Assembly: GCA_017440805.1 (NCBI GenBank)
Contig: JAFSGN010000011.1
Location: 1 to 64,000 of the forward strand
Direction: 5' to 3'
Origin: Clostridia bacterium
Lineage (GTDB): Bacteria > Bacillota > Clostridia > Oscillospirales > SIG627
DNA: 64,000 bases
Every line of letters begins with the position of its first letter. Position 1 is the stretch's first letter. Positions 9,102-16,877 of the stretch are shown here, piece after piece. The translations under genes and the position numbers were made by a program. The notes beneath the pieces were generated by a model, which saw nothing but the letters and a program-made list of their open reading frames with translations, ran no database searches and was not told the DNA's origin.

Positions 9102-9581
9102 ATGAAAGATTTGATGTTTTTTGAAAACGCAAAATTACTTGCAGAAACATTTGAAATTATTCCGTTGATGTACGGTTCTTCAGGGCTTGAATATATAACC
9201 GGAGAAAATCTGAATGCTGATGATATTGACATTTTAATCCCCGAAGTTTTTGTTAATGAAAAATGGGAAGATTTTAAGAGCGCTTTAATAAAAAACGGTT
9301 ATGTTTTAATTGACCGGCGGGAGCATACTTTTCAAAAAGACGGCATTTGTTATTCTTATGCCCCTGTTGAAGAACTGAAATCTTTTGCAAAAATCAATCT
9401 TTCGGATATTGAAATTCAAATCAATCATGGCATTCAATTCAGAGTGCTTTCTTTAGAACAATATCTGAGGGTTTATACTGCATCCTCAAAAGACGGATAC
9501 AGAATAAATGTCCGTCAAAAGAAAGATAATGACAAAATACTGTTTATTCAAAAACAGTTGGATGAGAAAAGAACGAAATAA
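9102..9581 (+). CDS. Nucleotidyltransferase-fold protein, minimal type
   Basis: A 159-residue protein, started at the ATG preceded by AGGA. Residues 25-52 read YGSSGLEY...DDIDILIP, matching the nucleotidyltransferase G-S plus D-x-D signature seen in small aminoglycoside-adenylyltransferase-like and MNT-type proteins. The later part is helical with a conserved-looking KAKN/RQKDxxD-type end (VRQKKDNDKILF), usual in these enzymes. It would transfer a nucleotide to an unknown target. There is no adjacent HEPN-type partner, so I do not call a toxin-antitoxin pair. Confidence 0.65.
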   Translation: MKDLMFFENAKLLAETFEIIPLMYGSSGLEYITGENLNADDIDILIPEVFVNEKWEDFKSALIKNGYVLIDRREHTFQKDGICYSYAPVEELKSFAKINLSDIEIQINHGIQFRVLSLEQYLRVYTASSKDGYRINVRQKKDNDKILFIQKQLDEKRTK

Positions 9582-9702
9582 TTTTAATATCTGTAAGCAC
9601 AGTCAATAAACTGTGCTTGTTTTTTCAAAACCCGATTTCTCTGTAAAAATTTATCAAAAACAATCTGCAGAAAATAAACTTACAGGTGTCATTTTTCACC
9701 GC

Positions 9703-9731
9703 TTGACAAAAGAGAAAATAAATGATATAAT
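9703..9731 (+). promoter_or_regulatory. Promoter of the T-box/thrS transcript
   Basis: TTGACA (9703-9708) and TATAAT (9726-9731) are both perfect consensus hexamers with a 17-base spacer, placed just before the T-box leader. Confidence 0.9.
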
Positions 9732-9744
9732 GTAATAGATATTT

Positions 9745-9966
9745 AAAGGCTGTGACAAAGAAGTAACCTGAGGAAAGCATACAGAGAGAGAAACATTTGC
9801 TGGAAGTTTCTTATGCAGAACTTTGGCCAAAACCACTTTTGAGCCGTACCGTCGTCAAAAACGGTACCGTATATCTGCGTTAAAGATTTAAAGTTAAAAA
9901 CCAAGGTGGAACCGTGCGAAAATTTTAATTGCACCCTTGACAGTGTTGTACTGTCGGGGTGTTTTT
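9745..9966 (+). promoter_or_regulatory. T-box riboswitch, threonine-specific
   Basis: The leader holds the conserved T-box core AAGGTGGAACCGTGCG (9903-9918) followed by a terminator hairpin: CACCC with GGGGTG around an inner GACAGT/ACTGTC stem, then a T-run. Stem I is closed by GGCT near 9750 and AGCC near 9842 and contains the AGAGAG element; a separate hairpin pairs GTACCGT with ACGGTAC (about 9846-9867). The likely specifier codon is ACC at 9832-9834, a threonine codon. Uncharged tRNA-Thr would favour the antiterminator and switch on thrS. Confidence 0.93.
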
Positions 9967-9987
9967 CTTTTAAAAAGGAGTAAAAAA

Positions 9988-11751
9988 ATGAAGGTAATTT
10001 ATAACAACGGAACAGTTGCGGAATGTGCTCAGGAGGAAGAACAGCACATTATCCGACATACTGCAGCACACATTATGGCACAGGCAATAAAACGCCTGTA
10101 TCCCGAAGCAAAATTTGCTTACGGACCTGCAACCGACAAAGGCTTTTATTACGATGTTGACCTGGGAGAGGTAAAACTTACCGACCAGGATTTGCAGAAT
10201 ATTGAAGCCGAAATGAAGAAGATTGTTAAAGAAAACATTCCCATAAAGCCGTCAATTCTTCCCCGCGAAGAAGCGGTTAAGTTTATGAGTGAGCGGGGCG
10301 AAACCTATAAGGTAGAACATATAGGCGACCTTGACCCTGATGCACAAATCAGTTTCTATACCCAGGGCGACTATGTTGATATGTGTGTGGGACCTCATCT
10401 TTGCTATACAAAGGCGCTCAAAGCATTCAAGATTATGGGACAGTCGGGAGCGTACTGGAAAAACGACAAAGACAACACAATGCTTACCCGTATCAACGGT
10501 ATCGCCTTTGCTACCCAGAAAGAACTTGACGATTATCTTGTTCTTCTTGAAGAGGCGGAAAAGAGAGACCACCGCAGAATAGGCAAGGAAATGGGACTTT
10601 TCATGATGAGCGAAGAAGCACCCGGATTTCCTTTCTTCCTGCCCAAAGGTACTGTTCTCAAGAATACTCTTATTGAATACTGGAGAGAACTTCATACCAG
10701 AGAAAACTATGTGGAAATAGCAACTCCCATGATTATGAGCCGTCATTTGTGGGAAACCAGCGGACACTGGGACCATTACAAAGACAATATGTATTCCACT
10801 ACAATAGATGAGGATATTTACTGTGTAAAGCCTATGAACTGTCCGGGCGGAGTTATGGTTTATGCATCCAAACCTCACAGTTACCGTGAACTTCCTCTCA
10901 GAATGGGCGAGTTGGGACTTGTTCACCGTCACGAACTTAAAGGAGCGCTTCACGGACTTTTCCGTGTTCGCTGCTTTACCCAGGACGATGCACATATCTT
11001 TATGCGCCGAGAACAGATTACCGATGAAATTATCGGGGTTGTTCATCTTATTAACGAAGTTTATACCAAATTCGGATTTAAATATTCTGTAGAACTTTCA
11101 ACCCGTCCCCAGGACAGCATGGGAAGTGACGAGGATTGGGAGGCAGCAACCAACGGTCTTAAGAACGCCCTTGAAAAACTCGGACTTCCTTATACCATAA
11201 ACGAGGGAGACGGTGCGTTCTACGGCCCGAAAATCGACTTCCATCTGGAAGACACCCTGGGCAGAACATGGCAGTGCGGTACTATCCAACTTGATTTCCA
11301 GATGCCTCTTAACTTTGAACTGGAATACACAGACGAAAATGGCGAAAAACAACGCCCCATTATGATTCACCGCGTATGTTTCGGCTCAATCGAGAGATTT
11401 ATCGGTATTATCACCGAGCATTTTGCAGGTAAGTTCCCTGTATGGCTTGCACCTACCCAGGCAAAAGTTCTTCTTGTTTCGGAAAAATATGCCGATTACG
11501 GCGAAAAGGTATACCAGGCACTCCGTGACGCAAAAGTTCGTTGCGAACTTGATACCAGAAACGAAAAAATCGGCTATATGATAAGAGAAGCACAGGTTGT
11601 AGGCAGAGTTCCCTATATGGTTATCGTAGGACAGCAGGAGGCGGAAAGCGGTACTGTTTCGGTACGAAACCGCGATACTGCCCAGACCGAAACCATGTCG
11701 CTTGAAGAATTTGTAACTAAGATTACAGGCGAAATTAAAGACAGAGTATAA
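9988..11751 (+). CDS. thrS: Threonyl-tRNA synthetase lacking the TGS domain
   Basis: A 587-residue class II synthetase that charges tRNA-Thr. I start at the ATG after AAAGGAG; a longer frame would begin inside the T-box terminator. The editing domain begins almost at once (HTAAH, residues 24-28), so the N-terminal TGS domain of about 60 residues present in most bacterial ThrRS is missing. The catalytic core shows CPGGVMVYASK, motif 2 (RCFTQDDAHIF) and motif 3 (GSIERFIGIITEHF), followed by the anticodon-binding domain. The T-box leader senses its cognate tRNA. Confidence 0.96.
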   Translation: MKVIYNNGTVAECAQEEEQHIIRHTAAHIMAQAIKRLYPEAKFAYGPATDKGFYYDVDLGEVKLTDQDLQNIEAEMKKIVKENIPIKPSILPREEAVKFMSERGETYKVEHIGDLDPDAQISFYTQGDYVDMCVGPHLCYTKALKAFKIMGQSGAYWKNDKDNTMLTRINGIAFATQKELDDYLVLLEEAEKRDHRRIGKEMGLFMMSEEAPGFPFFLPKGTVLKNTLIEYWRELHTRENYVEIATPMIMSRHLWETSGHWDHYKDNMYSTTIDEDIYCVKPMNCPGGVMVYASKPHSYRELPLRMGELGLVHRHELKGALHGLFRVRCFTQDDAHIFMRREQITDEIIGVVHLINEVYTKFGFKYSVELSTRPQDSMGSDEDWEAATNGLKNALEKLGLPYTINEGDGAFYGPKIDFHLEDTLGRTWQCGTIQLDFQMPLNFELEYTDENGEKQRPIMIHRVCFGSIERFIGIITEHFAGKFPVWLAPTQAKVLLVSEKYADYGEKVYQALRDAKVRCELDTRNEKIGYMIREAQVVGRVPYMVIVGQQEAESGTVSVRNRDTAQTETMSLEEFVTKITGEIKDRV

Positions 11752-11765
11752 AAGTCATAAAAAAA

Positions 11766-11804
11766 TCAGGCAGAACCCTTTACCTGAAGGGTTCTGCCTT
11801 TTTT
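11766..11804. terminator. Bidirectional terminator between thrS and hydF
   Basis: AGGCAGAACCCTT and AAGGGTTCTGCCT form a 13-base-pair stem with a short loop, flanked by A-rich sequence on the left and T on the right. It can stop transcription from both convergent genes. Confidence 0.92.
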
Positions 11805-12998
11805 CTATTCAAAAGATATTTTGTCGAGAATGCCTGTAAGATATGCAATTACCACGCCGTAGTTTGTCATGGGAACACCGCAATCTTTTGCACGGTCAAT
11901 TCTGGAAAGGACATATTTGCGGTTGAACATACACGCACCGCACTGTATTATAAGGTCGTAGGAGGAAAGGTCGTCGGGGAAGTCGGTTCCCGAACAAACC
12001 TCTACCGTCAGTCCGTCGCCAATCCGTTTCCGCAGTAAAGCGGGAATTTTTACTCTGCCGATATCTTCTTCCTTGGGGGCATGGGTACAGCATTCCGCAA
12101 TAAGAACTTTTGATTTTTCGGTAAGACTTTCAATTGCAGCCGCACCCTCAAGATAGTAATTTATATCTCCTTTGAGTGCCGCGAAAAGAACCGAAAAAGA
12201 TGTAAGACGGCTGGATTGGGGTTTTAGTTTATACACAAGGGGAAACACCTGCGAGTCGGTTATAATCAAAGAGGGGGGAGATGCAAGGGCGTCAAGTGAG
12301 TCCTGCATGGTGTCGGCAGAGGTACAGACGACAGTACATTTTTTGTCAAGCAACTCTCTGATTGTCTGCACCTGGGGCAGAATAAGTCTTCCTGTGGGAG
12401 CCTGAATGTCCTGGGGCATTACCAGCATAACTACATCACCTTTTTTTGTAAGGGTTCCCGTGATACTCCGTATTCCGAAATCTTCGGGAACAAGCCGTAA
12501 AAGTTGGGTACGCATTTCTTCTATTCCCTTTTTTTGCAAGGCACTGACGGGAATGACGGTAAGTCCCAGTTTTTCGGACAGATTTTTACATATCACCTCA
12601 GGATTTTCCAGAATATCGGTTTTGTTGAGAACGCCTAAAACGGGTGTTTTTTCTTTTTTCAGTCTTTCAAGCCATTTTTCTTCTTCCCGGGTATCCTCCG
12701 AAGAAAAAACCATAACCGCAATATCTGTTTTTTCGGCGACTTTTCCGGTTTTCATCACACGGCTTTCTCCCAGAGGCTCAACATCATCAAAGCCTGCGGT
12801 GTCTATCAGGACACACGCCCCCAGTCCGCTTATTTCCATTGGTTTTGAAACAGGGTCGGTGGTTGTGCCTGCAACATCGGAAACAATAGACACTTCCTGA
12901 CCTGTAAAGGCGTTGATTAGCGAGGATTTTCCGCTGTTTCGCTTTCCGAAAAATCCTATGTGCAATCTCTGTCCGCTTTGTACTTCATTTAAAGACAT
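11805..12998 (-). CDS. hydF: [FeFe]-hydrogenase maturation GTPase HydF
   Basis: A 397-residue scaffold on which the diiron subcluster of the H-cluster is built before transfer to the hydrogenase. The N-terminal GTPase domain has the P-loop GKRNSGKSS (18-26), the switch AGTTTDP and the DTAG and NKTD motifs. The C-terminal cluster-binding pattern is C304-x-H306 and C353-x-x-C356, as in other HydF proteins. Last gene of the maturation operon, 26 bases after hydG. The target in this window is the hydrogenase at 49824-51251. Confidence 0.96.
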   Translation of the reverse strand: MSLNEVQSGQRLHIGFFGKRNSGKSSLINAFTGQEVSIVSDVAGTTTDPVSKPMEISGLGACVLIDTAGFDDVEPLGESRVMKTGKVAEKTDIAVMVFSSEDTREEEKWLERLKKEKTPVLGVLNKTDILENPEVICKNLSEKLGLTVIPVSALQKKGIEEMRTQLLRLVPEDFGIRSITGTLTKKGDVVMLVMPQDIQAPTGRLILPQVQTIRELLDKKCTVVCTSADTMQDSLDALASPPSLIITDSQVFPLVYKLKPQSSRLTSFSVLFAALKGDINYYLEGAAAIESLTEKSKVLIAECCTHAPKEEDIGRVKIPALLRKRIGDGLTVEVCSGTDFPDDLSSYDLIIQCGACMFNRKYVLSRIDRAKDCGVPMTNYGVVIAYLTGILDKISFE

Positions 12999-13024
12999 AA
13001 AACCATCCTTTGAAAATCAAATTT

Positions 13025-14446
13025 TTAAAATCTTATATATCTCTTTCCGTCTCTGATGTCCTGCATATAGCCTTCTGTGAGAGAACGGACCTTGTCGCTC
13101 AGAATTTCGGGCATCTGCTCTTTTATAAGTTTTTCCCCGACTGTACGGGTTTCGGGTGAGGCATAGTCAATCAGATATTCCTGCAAGGTCATAAGGGCGT
13201 TGGGATGACAGCAGTTCTGAATCTGTCCCGTCTTGCAAAGAGACATAAATCTGTCGCCTGTTCTGCCCTCTTTGTAACAAGCGGTACAGAAACTGGGGAT
13301 ATATCCCAGTTCCATAAGCCATTTTACAACCTGGTCAAGAGTACGGCGGTCGCTGGTTTCAAACTGACTGGAATCGCCTTCTTCGGGGATTTCCTCCTCG
13401 CAGTATCCGCCCACACTTGTGCGGGAGGCACCGCTGATTTGCGAAACTCCCAGAGGAAGCACTTTTTCGCGTACCGACTGGCTTTCACGGGTGGAAACTA
13501 TTATACCTGTATATGGAACGCAGATACGGATAAGGGCGCAGAGTTTTGCAAAAATCTCATCGTCAATACCGTTGTCAAACAGAGAGGGGTCAATGCCGTC
13601 TGCCTTCTTTATGCGGGGAACGCTGATGGTATGGGGACCTACGCCGTGAACTGCTTCAAGGTGTTCCGCGTGCATAAGAAGTCCTGCAAATTCATAGCGG
13701 TAGAGTTCAAGTCCGAACAAAACACCCAGACCTACATCATCAATGCCGCCTTCCATTGCTCTGTCCATTGCTTCTGTGTGGTAGGCATAGTCATGTTTTG
13801 GACCTGTGGGGTGGAGTTTTAAGTAACTTTCCTTGTGGTATGTTTCCTGGAACAGAATGTATGTGCCTATTTCCGCCTCTTTGAGTTTGCGGTAGTTTTC
13901 AACCGTTGTGGCGGCTATATTTACATTAACACGGCGGATTGCACCGTTTTTGTGCTTGATGCCGTAAATGGTCTTTATGCTCTCCAGTATGTACTCAATA
14001 GGGTTGTTGACAGGGTCTTCTCCTGCCTCCAGGGCAAGTCGCTTGTGCCCCATATCCTGAAGTGCAATAACCTCCCGCGCTATTTCCTCCTGGGAAAGTT
14101 TCTTGCGTAAAATGTGCTTGTTCTTGAGGTGGTATGGGCAGTAGGTACAACCGTTTATGCAGTAGTTGGACAGATAAAGGGGGGCAAAGATTACAATACG
14201 GTTGCCGTAAAAGTCCTTTTTTATCTGACGGGCAAGGTCATACATACGCTGTATTCTTTCGGGGTTTTCACAGGCGAGAAGAACCGAGGCTTCTCTGTGG
14301 TCAAGCCCTTTTTTCAGTTGAGCCTTGTCCAGAATTTTATCAATAAGTTCAAGATTATCCTTGTTTTTGTCGGCATAATCAAGAGTGTCAAGTATTTCTT
14401 CGTGGGATATAAATTCCTCCGCTTTAAGTGATTTTGGATTATACAT
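13025..14446 (-). CDS. hydG: [FeFe]-hydrogenase maturation radical SAM enzyme HydG
   Basis: A 473-residue radical SAM tyrosine lyase that makes CO and cyanide ligands for the H-cluster from tyrosine. The SAM cluster motif is C96-x-x-x-C100-x-x-C103 (NYCINGCTYC). The second cluster, which carries the dangler iron, is bound by C387-x-x-C390 and C413. Length is normal for the family. Its neighbours are hydE upstream and hydF downstream on the same strand. Confidence 0.97.
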   Translation of the reverse strand: MYNPKSLKAEEFISHEEILDTLDYADKNKDNLELIDKILDKAQLKKGLDHREASVLLACENPERIQRMYDLARQIKKDFYGNRIVIFAPLYLSNYCINGCTYCPYHLKNKHILRKKLSQEEIAREVIALQDMGHKRLALEAGEDPVNNPIEYILESIKTIYGIKHKNGAIRRVNVNIAATTVENYRKLKEAEIGTYILFQETYHKESYLKLHPTGPKHDYAYHTEAMDRAMEGGIDDVGLGVLFGLELYRYEFAGLLMHAEHLEAVHGVGPHTISVPRIKKADGIDPSLFDNGIDDEIFAKLCALIRICVPYTGIIVSTRESQSVREKVLPLGVSQISGASRTSVGGYCEEEIPEEGDSSQFETSDRRTLDQVVKWLMELGYIPSFCTACYKEGRTGDRFMSLCKTGQIQNCCHPNALMTLQEYLIDYASPETRTVGEKLIKEQMPEILSDKVRSLTEGYMQDIRDGKRYIRF

Positions 14447-14499
14447 TGTAAAAACTCCTTTGAAATAATATATGATAAAGATATTTTCTGCTTTTGAAA

Positions 14500-15546
14500 T
14501 CAGTCTCCGATATAATCTCCGCGGCCTGTGTGGATGTCAAATCCGATGTTTTTAAGTTGCATACCGAGAGTCTCAAGTTGCTGAGCACTTTCGCAGGCGG
14601 TGTAAGCCTTATTATCGTAAAGGGTGTAATTTCCCCGCACATTTTCGGGGGAAAGGTTTGGCATAAGAACATTTGCTCCTGCAAGTATTCCTTTTGTTCT
14701 GCCGTCAGGGTCAATGGAATTGAGTGCGGTGGTGGAGGGCAGCAGAATTTTCGGGTTAATAAGCCGTACTATGGACAACAGCCGTAAAGTAAGAGAAACA
14801 TCTCCTGCAGGAAAAGAGGCAAAGGGCGTCCGCCGGTGAGGTATGAAAGGACCTATTCCCACCATGTGAGGTCTGAAATCCCTTATAAACACAAGGTCAG
14901 ACGCAATGTTTTCAACAGTCTGATAGGGTGAACCTACCATAAATCCGCAACCTGTCTGAAACCCCAGTTCCTTTAAATCCTTAAGACACCTGAGTCGGTT
15001 TTCAAAAGAAAGTGAAGAGGGATGAAGCAGTTGGTAGTGACATTTATCGGCGGTTTCGTGACGCAGAAGATACCTGTCCGCCCCTGCTTTTTTCAGTTTT
15101 TCATAACTTTCCCGCGAGCGTTCGCCCAAAGAAAGAGTTACGGCACAATCACTGTATTCCTGCTTGAGATTAGAAATAATATCGCACAGAACGCTGTCTG
15201 TAAAAAACTCATCTTCCCCGCCCTGTAAAACGAAAGTACGAAAACCCAGGTTGTATCCGGCTCTGCAACTTTCCATAATTTGACCGGGAGTAAGGCGGTA
15301 ACGGATTACATCCCTGTTCCCTCTGCGTATGCCGCAATAGTAACAGTTGTTTTTGCAGTAGTTTGAAATCTCGCAAAGTCCCCGTATGAAGATTGTTCTG
15401 CCGTATACTTTGTCGGTTTCTTTTCTTGCCGTCAAAAACAGATATTGCTCGCTGTCACTGTCCAGGGCATTTAAAAGAGAAATAAACTCATCTTTTTCAA
15501 GATAGTTTGTTTTTTGAAGTTTATCAGTAAGATTATATGCAGTCAT
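14500..15546 (-). CDS. hydE: [FeFe]-hydrogenase maturation radical SAM enzyme HydE
   Basis: A 348-residue radical SAM enzyme needed to form the dithiomethylamine-bridged diiron unit of the H-cluster. The motif CEISNYCKNNCYYCG places the cluster cysteines at 64, 68 and 71. Its start codon overlaps the stop of the TM1266-type gene (ATGA), showing translational coupling. Biotin synthase and PylB are relatives, but linkage to hydG and hydF settles the call. Confidence 0.95.
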   Translation of the reverse strand: MTAYNLTDKLQKTNYLEKDEFISLLNALDSDSEQYLFLTARKETDKVYGRTIFIRGLCEISNYCKNNCYYCGIRRGNRDVIRYRLTPGQIMESCRAGYNLGFRTFVLQGGEDEFFTDSVLCDIISNLKQEYSDCAVTLSLGERSRESYEKLKKAGADRYLLRHETADKCHYQLLHPSSLSFENRLRCLKDLKELGFQTGCGFMVGSPYQTVENIASDLVFIRDFRPHMVGIGPFIPHRRTPFASFPAGDVSLTLRLLSIVRLINPKILLPSTTALNSIDPDGRTKGILAGANVLMPNLSPENVRGNYTLYDNKAYTACESAQQLETLGMQLKNIGFDIHTGRGDYIGD

Positions 15547-15794
15547 AAGCCTGAATACGCCGTTTTGGCACTGACTCCTTCCAGCCGCCCGATTTGTCCT
15601 GACATGGCACTTATTATGTCCTGGGGAGCATCAACGGCTATACTGATAATATTTACCCCTTTTTCACGGTAGGGGATGCCCATTCGTCCGATTATGTATT
15701 TGCCGTACTGGTGGAGGACTTTGTTAAGGGCGTCTGCCGACTCCTTTTTTTCTACTATTATTCCCACAACGGCAATGCGTGTTTTTGTTTCCAT
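15543..15794 (-). CDS. TM1266-family putative iron-only hydrogenase system regulator
   Basis: An 83-residue ACT-like protein of the small family that sits beside hydEFG in many anaerobes. It begins METKTRIAVVGIIVEKKE and contains IGRMGIPYREKGVNIIS, typical of the family. I use the internal ATG with AGGAG upstream rather than a longer frame. It overlaps hydE by four bases. The family is thought to regulate hydrogenase assembly or expression, but no mechanism is established and it has no DNA-binding domain. Confidence 0.85.
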   Translation of the reverse strand: METKTRIAVVGIIVEKKESADALNKVLHQYGKYIIGRMGIPYREKGVNIISIAVDAPQDIISAMSGQIGRLEGVSAKTAYSGL

Positions 15795-15810
15795 AAATCT
15801 CCTGTAATAA

Positions 15811-15836
15811 AATATGCCCCTGCAAAGCAAGGGCAA
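15811..15836 (-). terminator. Weak hairpin between cysK and the hydrogenase maturation genes
   Basis: On the minus strand TGCCCTTGC and GCAGGGGCA form a short hairpin followed by TATTTT. It lies about 85 bases beyond the cysK stop and just before the maturation operon, so it may be a weak terminator or attenuator between them. Confidence 0.5.
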
Positions 15837-15920
15837 ATAAATAACCGTATGTATCTACGGCACTTACTTCCGGCTCGGAAAAACCTTGCTGTCAGAAAGC
15901 GGAATGTTTAATTTTAAAAA

Positions 15921-16850
15921 TCAGTCCTGAAAAAGCGGGGTTGAAAAATATCTTTCTGCGGTGTCGGGGAGAACGGTAACAACCGTCTTGCCTTCACCCA
16001 GAACACGGGCAAGTTTTATTGCGGCGGCAACATTGCTTCCGCTGCTTATTCCGCACATAATGCCTTCCATAGATGCAAGTTTTTGTGCGGTATGTATTGC
16101 TTCCTCGTCTTTTATAATGCAAATGTCGTCATAAATATTGCAGTTGAGTATTTCGGGGATGAGTCCGTCGCCGATGCCCATCTGAAGATGGGTTCCGATG
16201 GAACCGCCGGACAGAATTGCCGCATTCTGCGGCTCAACTGCCCATATTTTCATTTGGGGATTGTGTTTTTTAAGCACCTCTCCGATGCCGGTTATAGTGC
16301 CTCCCGTTCCGATACCCGAACAAAAGCCGTCAATTGTTCCGCCTACCTGACAAAGTATTTCCTGGGCGGTTTTTTCCCTTTGAACACTGGGATTTGCGGG
16401 ATTTTCAAACTGCTGGGGAACAAAAACCCTGGGATTTTCCCTTTTCATTTTAAGTGCAAGATTCAAGCATTCCTCAATACATAAACCGATGTTTCCCGCG
16501 TCATGTACCAGAATTACCTTTGCACCGTAGTGTGACACCAACTTCCGCCGTTCCTCGCTGACCGAGTCGGGCATTATAATTACGGTTTCGTAGCCTTTTA
16601 CAGCACCCACCAGAGCAAGTCCTATACCCTGGTTTCCGCTGGTAGGCTCAACAATAATGGTATCGGGTTTTAAAAGCCCTTTTTTTTCTGCATCAAGAAT
16701 CATGTTATAGGCAGTCCGCGTTTTAATTGAACCGCCTACATTTAGACCTTCAAACTTTACAAGTATGTCGGCACAGCCTTTCTCGCAGAGTTTCTGCAGT
16801 TTAATTATGGGTGTGTTCCCCATTGCCTCAAGAATGTTGTTGTATATCAT
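15921..16850 (-). CDS. cysK: Cysteine synthase (O-acetylserine sulfhydrylase family)
   Basis: A 309-residue fold-type II PLP enzyme that should make cysteine from O-acetylserine and sulfide. The PLP lysine is K43 in GGSIKTR, and the substrate loop is TSGNQG (70-75), while the usual form is TSGNTG; the phosphate-binding loop is GIGTGGTITG. Residues around these sites deviate a little from the textbook enzyme (NVGGSIKTR rather than NPGGSVKDR), so substrate preference is not certain. It lies between a PBP gene and hydE without obvious functional link, though cysteine supply would help iron-sulfur assembly. Confidence 0.88.
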   Translation of the reverse strand: MIYNNILEAMGNTPIIKLQKLCEKGCADILVKFEGLNVGGSIKTRTAYNMILDAEKKGLLKPDTIIVEPTSGNQGIGLALVGAVKGYETVIIMPDSVSEERRKLVSHYGAKVILVHDAGNIGLCIEECLNLALKMKRENPRVFVPQQFENPANPSVQREKTAQEILCQVGGTIDGFCSGIGTGGTITGIGEVLKKHNPQMKIWAVEPQNAAILSGGSIGTHLQMGIGDGLIPEILNCNIYDDICIIKDEEAIHTAQKLASMEGIMCGISSGSNVAAAIKLARVLGEGKTVVTVLPDTAERYFSTPLFQD

Positions 16851-16877
16851 GTGAAGTCCTTAAAATTTGTTTTCATA

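Noticed and set aside
9102-9581. MNT-HEPN toxin-antitoxin pair
   Set aside because: Only the nucleotidyltransferase-like partner is present; no HEPN gene lies on either side.
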